This document shows positions 56,935-64,000 of a stretch of DNA of 64,000 nt, in pieces. The translations under genes were made by a program, and so were the position numbers. The notes under the pieces were generated by a model. The model was not told the origin of the DNA, made no database searches, and was given only the letters and a program-made list of their open reading frames with translations. How positions within the stretch are numbered: the first letter of the stretch is position 1; every line of letters begins with the position of its first letter. The stretch comes from Lachnospiraceae bacterium (GTDB taxonomy: Bacteria; Bacillota; Clostridia; Lachnospirales; Lachnospiraceae), in NCBI GenBank assembly GCA_014804365.1, contig JAAUZX010000002.1:1-64000 (forward strand), written 5' to 3'.

Positions 56935-57993
56935 ATGGAGACAATAAAAAAATCGGATTTCTATTTTGAACTGCCGGAAGAGTTGATCGCGCAGGACCCT
57001 TTGGAGGATCGTTCGGGTTCGCGGCTGTTGATGCTTGACAAGATAAGCGGCAGAACAGAGCATCATATTTTTAAAGAGATTATTGACTATTTAAGGCCGG
57101 GCGATTGTCTGGTCTTAAATAACACTAAGGTACTTCCCGCGAGACTCATGGGTGTGAAGGAAGATACCGGCGCGGCGATAGAGGTTCTGCTTTTAAAAAG
57201 AAAAGAGAATGATGTCTGGGAAACATTGGTTAAGCCGGGCAAAAAAGTAAAGCCGGGAACAAGAATTACATTCGGTAACGGTTCCTTGCATGCGGAAGTA
57301 CTTGAGGTGGTGGAAGAGGGGAACCGTTTGATCAGGTTCTCTTATGAAGGGATTTTCGAGGAGGTGTTAGACCGGCTTGGAGAGATGCCGCTTCCTCCTT
57401 ACATAATGCATAAATTACAGGATAAGAACCGTTACCAGACCGTCTATGCGAAATACGACGGCTCCGCGGCAGCGCCTACTGCCGGGTTGCATTTTACGGA
57501 AGAACTGCTCAGACAGATTGAGGATAAAGGTGTGGAGACTGCCTATGTGACTCTGCACGTAGGGCTCGGGACCTTTCGTCCGGTCAAGGCGGATAATATC
57601 CTGGAGCATCATATGCATTCCGAATATTATCAGGTTACGGCAGAGGCGGCTGAGAAGATCAACCGCGCCAAGGCGGAAGGTCATCGTGTCATATGCGTGG
57701 GTACAACGAGCTGTCGCACGGTCGAGAGCGCGGCCAAACCGGACGGAACGCTGGAGGCGTGCTGCGGCAATACGGAAATTTTTATTTATCCGGGGTACCG
57801 TTTTAAGGTTCTGGACTGCCTGATTACTAATTTTCATCTGCCGGAATCCACACTCGTAATGCTTGTTTCCGCACTGGCCGGAAGAGAGAATGTGCTGCAG
57901 GCTTACGCGGAAGCGATTAAGGAGCGGTATCGGTTTTTCAGTTTCGGGGACGCGATGTTTATTACGGATTCCTTTACAAAAAAAGCCAAATAA
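56935..57993 (+). CDS. queA: S-adenosylmethionine:tRNA ribosyltransferase-isomerase
   Basis: [84 protein letters not shown]. Confidence 0.96.
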   Translation: METIKKSDFYFELPEELIAQDPLEDRSGSRLLMLDKISGRTEHHIFKEIIDYLRPGDCLVLNNTKVLPARLMGVKEDTGAAIEVLLLKRKENDVWETLVKPGKKVKPGTRITFGNGSLHAEVLEVVEEGNRLIRFSYEGIFEEVLDRLGEMPLPPYIMHKLQDKNRYQTVYAKYDGSAAAPTAGLHFTEELLRQIEDKGVETAYVTLHVGLGTFRPVKADNILEHHMHSEYYQVTAEAAEKINRAKAEGHRVICVGTTSCRTVESAAKPDGTLEACCGNTEIFIYPGYRFKVLDCLITNFHLPESTLVMLVSALAGRENVLQAYAEAIKERYRFFSFGDAMFITDSFTKKAK

Positions 57994-58110
57994 TGTAATA
58001 TGGAAATGTGTATAATTGCACAGCCGCTTTGGGGATGCGGCAGTCTGTTTAAACACAGTTTAGCTTAAATGGCTATATTATTAATTACACAGGAGGAAGA
58101 GAAGGGGAAC

Positions 58111-58464
58111 ATGGAGGAGAGAAGAAGAAGCAAACGTATGGCGCTGTCCGCGAAACTTTTGATCAAACGGATGGATAGAAGCGGATATTCCGAGGAGATA
58201 AACCAAGAGGTAAATATAGAGATTCATGACGTATCCAAAACGGGAGTCGGATTTCAGTGTGACGCAGGGCTTCAAGTAGGCGCCGTGTATGAATGTTTTC
58301 TGACAATATGGACGAAGGAAGTTCTGCATTGTTTTCTTGAGATCGTTCGCGTTGATCCCGGAGAGAATGGCATGTATATCTATGGCGCAATATTTATCGG
58401 CATGACTGAGATCGATGCCAGCAGGATCGAGACATACGGTACGATAGAAGACATGGAAGCATAA
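58111..58464 (+). CDS. PilZ-domain protein (c-di-GMP effector candidate)
   Basis: MEERRRSKRMALSAKLLIKRM (RxxxR) and IEIHDVSKTGVGFQCDAGL (D/NxSxxG). Confidence 0.82.
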   Translation: MEERRRSKRMALSAKLLIKRMDRSGYSEEINQEVNIEIHDVSKTGVGFQCDAGLQVGAVYECFLTIWTKEVLHCFLEIVRVDPGENGMYIYGAIFIGMTEIDASRIETYGTIEDMEA

Positions 58465-58479
58465 GGAAAGCGTATTGAA

Positions 58480-58977
58480 ATGAAGCAGGAAAGACATACC
58501 GGGCTGTGGCTGGAGATTGTCGTAATTGCGGCATCGTTCTTAGGACTTATATTGCTTTTATATTTTGTTATGGTCGTTTCATTTCAGAACGGTGAGCAGT
58601 CAACCAGTGTGACGATGAAAGCGGCGGAGCAGATCGCCGTAAGTATTTTTGACAATCCGACACAGGAACAGATTAAGACTGTCAGTCGGATCATTCGGTA
58701 CGGGGCTCATCTGGGTCTGTTTTTTGTAGTGGGAGTTGTCATGGCCTTTGTCAGTATGGTGGTGTTCAGAAGATATTTTCGGATCATCGGAGTGCTGGGA
58801 GCCGGATTTGTCTGCTATGTATTGGCATATTATACAGAGTACTATAAACAATATATTGACGGAAGACATTTTCAAATGTCAGATGTGGCGCTCAACTGGT
58901 ACGGGAGTCTGGCGGGAATCACTTGTATGGTGATTTCCTATTTCCTAAACAGGCTGTTGGTCAAGCTGTCCTCTTGA
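58480..58977 (+). CDS. VanZ-like family membrane protein
   Basis: MVVSFQNGEQSTSV; KTVSRIIRYGAHLGLFFVVGVVMAFV; DVALNWYGSLAGITCMVI. Confidence 0.78.
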   Translation: MKQERHTGLWLEIVVIAASFLGLILLLYFVMVVSFQNGEQSTSVTMKAAEQIAVSIFDNPTQEQIKTVSRIIRYGAHLGLFFVVGVVMAFVSMVVFRRYFRIIGVLGAGFVCYVLAYYTEYYKQYIDGRHFQMSDVALNWYGSLAGITCMVISYFLNRLLVKLSS

Positions 58978-58996
58978 ATATAATATTGACTATCTC

Positions 58997-59029
58997 GAAA
59001 GCGGGCCTGCCCGCTTTCTTATTTTTTAG
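58997..59029 (+). terminator. Rho-independent terminator
   Basis: GAAAGCGGGC-CT-GCCCGCTTTC perfect stem then TTATTTTTT. Confidence 0.9.
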
Positions 59030-59049
59030 AAAGTTATTCGTTTAAGCAC

Positions 59050-59096
59050 GAGTTTGCGAAGCAAATCTCACAATCGAGCGTAGCTTGATTTTTTCT
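59050..59096. repeat. Composite intergenic double-hairpin element, copy 2
   Basis: GAGTTTGC-GAA-GCAAATCTCACA followed by ATCGAGC-GTA-GCTTGATTTTTT; aligns with 16684-16725. Confidence 0.65.
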
Positions 59097-60196
59097 TATT
59101 TTTTTGTATGAATCGGGTATCCGTGTTTAGTCATAATTTGGATCGCCTGCTCGATGGCGTTCTTGTCATAGAACTCAATGCGCAGCGCACCTTCGGCCAG
59201 CTCTCTGTTATGGTTGATGCCGATATTCTTGATACTTACATCATGCATGGAGAGCAGCGAAGCAATGGCGGCGATGGCACCGGGTTTATCTGCAATATCT
59301 ACCGTGATAACGTATTCCTCCTTGATAGGTCCGCTGGAGGTGTTGATGAAGGATTCCCGATAATTTCTCGCTGTATCAAAAAAGTTATACAGTGAATCAG
59401 CGGATCGATTGTCGAGACGGTCGGATATCTCGGTGAGGTACTTTATATAAAGTTTCAGAAGCTTTGAGATATTATCCGTATTTGTCAGGCAGATTTGTTG
59501 CCACATGGTAGGAGAAGACGAGGCGATTCTTGTGATATCCTTGAATCCTCCTGCAGCAATCATCTTCATGATACCTTCTTCGGAATCGCAGCTTCTGACC
59601 AGATTGACCAGAGATGAAGCGATTACGTGAGGAAGATGGGAGATGGCGGCAGTTACATAGTCATGTTCTTCGCAGCTTAATATAAGCGGGATCGCGCCGA
59701 TGGATTTCACCAGCTCTCGGTATCCGGTCAGTTTGCCTTGGGCTACGGTATCGGAGGGAGTCAGAATATAATAAGCATTTTCCAGAAGAGAAGCGTTAGA
59801 ATTCTGATAGCCGAACCGTTCTGAACCGGTCATGGGATGTCCGCCGATAAACTGATCCTGTAATCCCAATGATTCAATATGCCTGTGTATGCCTGTCTTA
59901 ACGCTTCCGACATCTGTCAGGATCGTTTCAGCAGACAAATACTTCTTTAAAATGAGAAGATTATCATCATTATGTGCAACCGGTGCACATAGGAATATAT
60001 AGTCGCAGGAACTGAAAGAGTCGTCTATGGCGGAACAGATCGTATCGACCACATGCTCTTTGTGCGCAAGAAGCAGGGAAGATTCGTTGACATCATATGC
60101 GATGATATGTGCGTCCGGAACAGCGTTACGGATCGCTTTGGCAATAGAACCGCCGATCAATCCAAGTCCGATAAAACCACAGGTAAGAGTGTTCAT
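59096..60196 (-). CDS. tyrA: Prephenate dehydrogenase with C-terminal ACT-like domain
   Basis: CGFIGLGLIGGSIAKAIR; IGGHPMTGSERFGYQNSNASLLENAYYILTP; AAISHLPHVIASSLVNLV; C-terminal YVITVDIADKPGAIAAIASLLSMHDVSIKNIGI. Confidence 0.95.
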   Translation of the reverse strand: MNTLTCGFIGLGLIGGSIAKAIRNAVPDAHIIAYDVNESSLLLAHKEHVVDTICSAIDDSFSSCDYIFLCAPVAHNDDNLLILKKYLSAETILTDVGSVKTGIHRHIESLGLQDQFIGGHPMTGSERFGYQNSNASLLENAYYILTPSDTVAQGKLTGYRELVKSIGAIPLILSCEEHDYVTAAISHLPHVIASSLVNLVRSCDSEEGIMKMIAAGGFKDITRIASSSPTMWQQICLTNTDNISKLLKLYIKYLTEISDRLDNRSADSLYNFFDTARNYRESFINTSSGPIKEEYVITVDIADKPGAIAAIASLLSMHDVSIKNIGINHNRELAEGALRIEFYDKNAIEQAIQIMTKHGYPIHTKK

Positions 60197-60394
60197 AATA
60201 TAGCAGCCTTTCTATGTCTGAAATAATATATAATATACTTGGTTTAGAATTGTAGAAAATATGCAGCCGGGATCAGATATACTGTCTCCGCCAGCTTCAA
60301 AATTCGTATATAGTATAACATCTCGCAGATCATGCTACAAGGGCGAACCGTACAACTGAACTTGTTACTGTTGTTTAGTCCCAACCAATACCCA

Positions 60395-60546
60395 GCACAG
60401 AGGGAAGTGAATATCTTAAGGAGCCCCTCAAAAAGCGTCGGCACTTAACGAGGTTAAAAGTTGCGAAGCAACTTTCGAGTTTAGTGTCCGCTACGCTTTT
60501 TGCGGAGCGAAAGCGCGGCTCCGTAGATATTCACTTCCCTCTGTGC
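60395..60546. repeat. ~152-bp nested imperfect palindrome (MITE-like or structured-RNA candidate)
   Basis: Perfect 21-bp outer arms GCACAGAGGGAAGTGAATATC (60395-60415) / GATATTCACTTCCCTCTGTGC (60526-60546); inner pairs GGAGCC/GGCTCC (60420-60425/60517-60522), CAAAAAGCGT/ACGCTTTTTG (60429-60438/60493-60502), AAAGTTGC-GAA-GCAACTTT (centre ~60466). Confidence 0.9.
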
Positions 60547-60778
60547 GGACCTTCTATGTAATCGTGGATTTTTTCACCCTCCATTTCGAGTTTTCAAACC
60601 AAATTTCGCCAAGCTGCCTTGCAAAGCAAATCAACTTTTATTATACATTTCGCATAATTGATATTGTAATTTATAAAGAAATTTAGTAAAATATACTTAC
60701 AATTTGTGCTTGGGAATAAGTCAAACAGAACAATCTGCCCAATCATAAGTGAATAACAGAACTGGAGGATTGCAAAAA

Positions 60779-62872
60779 ATGAATATTTACACAACGGATA
60801 AGATTCGTAATGTGGTTTTGCTGGGGCATGGCGGCTGTGGTAAGACCAGTCTGGTGGAAGCGATGGCTTACCTGTCCGGTATCACTTCCAGAATGGGCAA
60901 GGTAGATGACGGCAATACGGTTAGCGATTTCGGTAAAGAAGAGCAGAAGCGCCAGATATCCATTGCGACATCTGTTGTTCCGATCGAATGGGAAGATGTG
61001 AAGATCAATGTACTGGATACACCCGGTTTCTTTGATTTTGTCGGAGAAGTGGAAGAAGCAGTCGGTGCGGCTGATGCAGCCGTTATCGTAGTGTCCGGTA
61101 AGGCAGGAATGGAAGTAGGCACAGAGAAGGCATGGGAACTGTGTGATAAATACAAGCTTCCCAGATTTGTATTTGTAACGGATATGGATATCGATAATGC
61201 ATCGTTCCGTCAGGTAGTGGAGGATATGACTGGCAAATACGGTAAGAAACTGGCGCCGTTCCATCTCCCGATCCGTGAGAATGAGAAATTTGTGGGATAT
61301 ATCAATGTCATCACCGAGCAGGCCTACCGTTGGGAAGGCAAGGAAGTTGTAGAGTGCGAGATGCCGGAATACAGTAAGGCTAATTTGCAGCTTTGCAGAG
61401 ACACATTGATGGAAGCCGTAGCCGAGACCAGCGAAGATTTTATGGAAAGGTATTTTAACGGGGACAGCTTCTCAGAGGCGGAGATCAGAGCAGCTCTTCG
61501 CAGCAATGTCATGGACGGCAGTATCGTTCCCATGTCTATGGGCTCGAATGTGTTGTGTCAGGGTATCTACACGTTGCTGGATGATATCGTGAAGTATATG
61601 CCCAGTCCGGAGAACCGTGAACTTGCGGGAATCGACCTGAAGAGTAATGAGATCTTCCAGGCGAACTACGACTTCTCCAAACCGAAGTCCGCATATATTT
61701 TCAAGACCATCGTGGATCCTTTTATCGGCAAGTATTCACTGATTAAAGTATGCTCCGGTGTGTTTAAGAATGACGATACGATCTATAATGATGAGAAAGA
61801 GGTCGAGGAGAAGATCAATAAGCTTTATGTGATGCAGGGCAATAAGCCTATTGAGGTCAAAGAACTGCATGCCGGCGATATCGGTGCGATCGCAAAGCTG
61901 ACGGCGGCAAGAACGGGTAATACATTATCCACCAAGGCGAGAATTATCCGGTACGGTAAGACAGAGATATCCACACCTTATACATATAAGCGGTACAGAG
62001 CTAAGAATAAGGGCGACGTGGATAAGGTGGCACAGGCGCTGCAGAAGATGAAACACGAAGATCAGACTTTATGGATCGTCAATGATGCGGAGAATAAACA
62101 GACACTGCTTTACGGCATGGGAGATCTGCATTTGGACGTGATTGCCAGCAGGCTGCTCAACGAATATAAAGCGGAAATTGAACTGTCTGATCCGAAGATA
62201 GCTTACAGGGAGACGATCAGGAAGAAATCCGATGTAGAGTATAAGTATAAGAAACAATCCGGAGGACACGGACAGTACGGTCATGTTAAGATGCGCTTCG
62301 AGGCATCGGGAGACTTGGAGTCGGCTTATGTGTTTGAGCAGGAAGTAGTAGGCGGAGCAGTGCCTAAGAACTATTTCCCGGCTGTCGAGAAGGGACTGCA
62401 GGATTCCGTGAGCAGCGGACCGCTCGCAGCATATCCGGTAGTGGGAGTCAAAGCGATACTTTATGATGGATCTTATCATCCGGTAGATTCTTCCGAGATG
62501 GCCTTTAAGATGGCGACGATTCAGGCGTTTAAGAAGGGCTTTATGGAGGCGGGACCGGTACTCCTTGAGCCGATCGCTAATTTGCAGGTGACCGTACCGG
62601 ATTCCTACACCGGTGATGTAATGGGTGATCTGAATAAGAGAAGAGGACGCGTACTCGGCATGAATCCGGCCGGGGACGGCAAGACTGTCATCGAAGCGGA
62701 TATTCCGGTGGCATGTCTGAATGGTTATTGCACTGACCTGCGCTCCATGACTGGTGGACGCGGCACATATAAATATGAGTTTGCCAGATATGAACAGGCT
62801 CCCAGTGATGTACAGGAGAAGGAAGTCACTGCGAGAGCTAATAAGGTAGCGGAGGCCGGAAGCGAGGCTTAG
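60779..62872 (+). CDS. Elongation factor G-like GTPase (EF-G paralogue)
   Basis: VVLLGHGGCGKTSLVEAMAYLSG; LDTPGFFDFVGEVEEAVGAADAAVIVVSG; ATPYTYKRYRAKNKGDVDK-type domain II; C-terminal EF-G domains GGHGQYGHVKMRFE, GDVMGDLNKRRGRVLGM. Confidence 0.9.
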   Translation: MNIYTTDKIRNVVLLGHGGCGKTSLVEAMAYLSGITSRMGKVDDGNTVSDFGKEEQKRQISIATSVVPIEWEDVKINVLDTPGFFDFVGEVEEAVGAADAAVIVVSGKAGMEVGTEKAWELCDKYKLPRFVFVTDMDIDNASFRQVVEDMTGKYGKKLAPFHLPIRENEKFVGYINVITEQAYRWEGKEVVECEMPEYSKANLQLCRDTLMEAVAETSEDFMERYFNGDSFSEAEIRAALRSNVMDGSIVPMSMGSNVLCQGIYTLLDDIVKYMPSPENRELAGIDLKSNEIFQANYDFSKPKSAYIFKTIVDPFIGKYSLIKVCSGVFKNDDTIYNDEKEVEEKINKLYVMQGNKPIEVKELHAGDIGAIAKLTAARTGNTLSTKARIIRYGKTEISTPYTYKRYRAKNKGDVDKVAQALQKMKHEDQTLWIVNDAENKQTLLYGMGDLHLDVIASRLLNEYKAEIELSDPKIAYRETIRKKSDVEYKYKKQSGGHGQYGHVKMRFEASGDLESAYVFEQEVVGGAVPKNYFPAVEKGLQDSVSSGPLAAYPVVGVKAILYDGSYHPVDSSEMAFKMATIQAFKKGFMEAGPVLLEPIANLQVTVPDSYTGDVMGDLNKRRGRVLGMNPAGDGKTVIEADIPVACLNGYCTDLRSMTGGRGTYKYEFARYEQAPSDVQEKEVTARANKVAEAGSEA

Positions 62873-62929
62873 GGGAATGTCTCGCGGGATGCTATATGAT
62901 CCGACTATAGCGATAGAGAAGGGTCTATA

Positions 62930-62968
62930 ATAGGAACGGGGCGTGGTTGACACGCCCTGTTTCTATTG
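62930..62968 (+). terminator. Rho-independent terminator after the EF-G-like gene
   Basis: AGGAACGGGGCGTG-GTTGA-CACGCCCTGTTTCT. Confidence 0.75.
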
Positions 62969-62994
62969 GAAGAAAAGATTGTTATGCAATCCGC

Positions 62995-63022
62995 TTGACA
63001 AATTCATTCAGTATAATAAAAT
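62995..63022 (+). promoter_or_regulatory. Candidate leuS promoter
   Basis: TTGACA (62995-63000) - 16 nt - TAAAAT (63017-63022). Confidence 0.5.
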
Positions 63023-63063
63023 ATTAAGCGTGGATATAACGAGCAAGTATGTTTGCTAGATTT

Positions 63064-63099
63064 GCTCCGCAGACCCGGTCGGTATAAACGGTGCGGAGC
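63064..63099 (+). other. Leader hairpin immediately upstream of the leuS RBS
   Basis: GCTCCGCA (63064-63071) ... TGCGGAGC (63092-63099) perfect 8-bp stem. Confidence 0.5.
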
Positions 63100-63118
63100 T
63101 GAAAGGTATGGTCATAAA

Positions 63119-64000
63119 ATGGCAGAAGTTTACAATCACAGAGAAGTAGAGACAAAGTGGCAGAAAGTATGGGATGATGAGAAGGCGTTTAAGACTTCTG
63201 ATGATTATTCCAAACCGAAATATTATGCGTTGGTGGAGTTCCCGTATCCTTCGGGACAGGGACTTCATGTAGGGCATCCGAGACCCTATACCGCACTTGA
63301 TATTGTGGCGAGAAAGAGAAGGATGCAGGGATATAACGTGCTCTATCCGATGGGGTGGGATGCGTTCGGTCTTCCCACGGAGAATTATGCGATTCAGAAT
63401 CATATTCATCCGAAGATCGTGACACAGAATAATGTAGCGCGTTTTAAAGGGCAGCTGCACTCGCTTGGATATTCTTTTGACTGGGATCGGGAAGTCAACA
63501 CAACAGATCCGAATTATTATAAGTGGACGCAGTGGATTTTCCTGAAATTATTTAAAGCCGGTCTGGCATACAAATCCGAGATGCCAATCAACTGGTGTAC
63601 CTCCTGTAAAGTCGGGCTTGCCAACGAGGAAGTAGTTAACGGTGTCTGTGAACGGTGCGGTTCTGAGGTTGTCCGCAAGGTGAAGAGCCAGTGGATGCTT
63701 AAGATCACAGAATATGCGGACAAACTGATCGAAGGACTTGACACGGTTGACTATGTAGAGAGAGTGAAAGTTTCGCAGAAGAACTGGATCGGTAAGTCTA
63801 CCGGTGCCGAGGTTGATTTTATCATCAAAGGCAAAGAAGATAAGATGCGTATATACACGACCAGATGCGATACGCTGTTTGGCGTGACGTATATGGTTAT
63901 GTCCCCGGAGCATCCGCTTCTGGATAAGTATAAAGAGGATATTAAGAACTGGGATGAAATCGTAGCTTATCGCGAACAGGCGGCGAGAAAGTCTGATTTC
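63119..64000 (+). CDS. leuS: Leucine--tRNA ligase (partial, runs off window end)
   Basis: ATG at 63119 opening [72 protein letters not shown]; no stop before 64000. Confidence 0.95.
   Translation, partial: MAEVYNHREVETKWQKVWDDEKAFKTSDDYSKPKYYALVEFPYPSGQGLHVGHPRPYTALDIVARKRRMQGYNVLYPMGWDAFGLPTENYAIQNHIHPKIVTQNNVARFKGQLHSLGYSFDWDREVNTTDPNYYKWTQWIFLKLFKAGLAYKSEMPINWCTSCKVGLANEEVVNGVCERCGSEVVRKVKSQWMLKITEYADKLIEGLDTVDYVERVKVSQKNWIGKSTGAEVDFIIKGKEDKMRIYTTRCDTLFGVTYMVMSPEHPLLDKYKEDIKNWDEIVAYREQAARKSDF

Noticed and set aside
62069-62953. 294-aa minus-strand ORF inside the EF-G-like gene
   Set aside because: Shadow ORF; crosses the terminator region and has no motif.

Overview
The 64 kb window looks like a core-genome segment of a Gram-positive anaerobe of the Clostridia, probably Lachnospiraceae-like (inferred from gene content and order; not verified). 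Coding is dense and mostly on the + strand. In order it holds: an oxaloacetate decarboxylase/pyruvate carboxylase alpha-type subunit; a ~2.8-kilo-residue secreted multi-repeat surface protein; TetR and RpiR regulators; an HI0933-type flavoprotein; cmk-ispH-rpsA; cheR; a YprB-type exonuclease; a complete rnfCDGEAB operon; a five-gene kinase / LRR / TerY-vWA / PP2C / TerY-C cluster; an aldo-keto reductase with ferredoxin domain; apbE; GH25 and SleB-type wall hydrolases; an AP2-domain protein with a degenerate HNH core; thrC; citrate synthase; deoC; pckA; a GGDEF protein; a two-component system plus ABC transporter of BceRS-BceAB type; an MCP; a 6S-like ncRNA; a SpoIID-domain protein; a T-box leader with pheST; an M18 aminopeptidase; queA; PilZ and VanZ proteins; tyrA; an EF-G paralogue; and the 5' part of leuS. 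The items most worth follow-up are: (1) the TerY-P-like phospho-signalling cluster with a split TerY-C domain and a cytosolic LRR partner; (2) a ~152-bp nested palindrome upstream of the EF-G-like gene, with perfect 21-bp outer arms; (3) a family of intergenic mini-hairpins with GAA/TTC loops, in which two 41/42-bp composite copies show compensatory stem changes; (4) the AP2 + degenerate HNH protein; (5) an EF-G paralogue with altered G3/G4 motifs. No CRISPR array, prophage, transposase, rRNA or tRNA gene was recognised. All family assignments come from reading motifs by eye; no database search was run.
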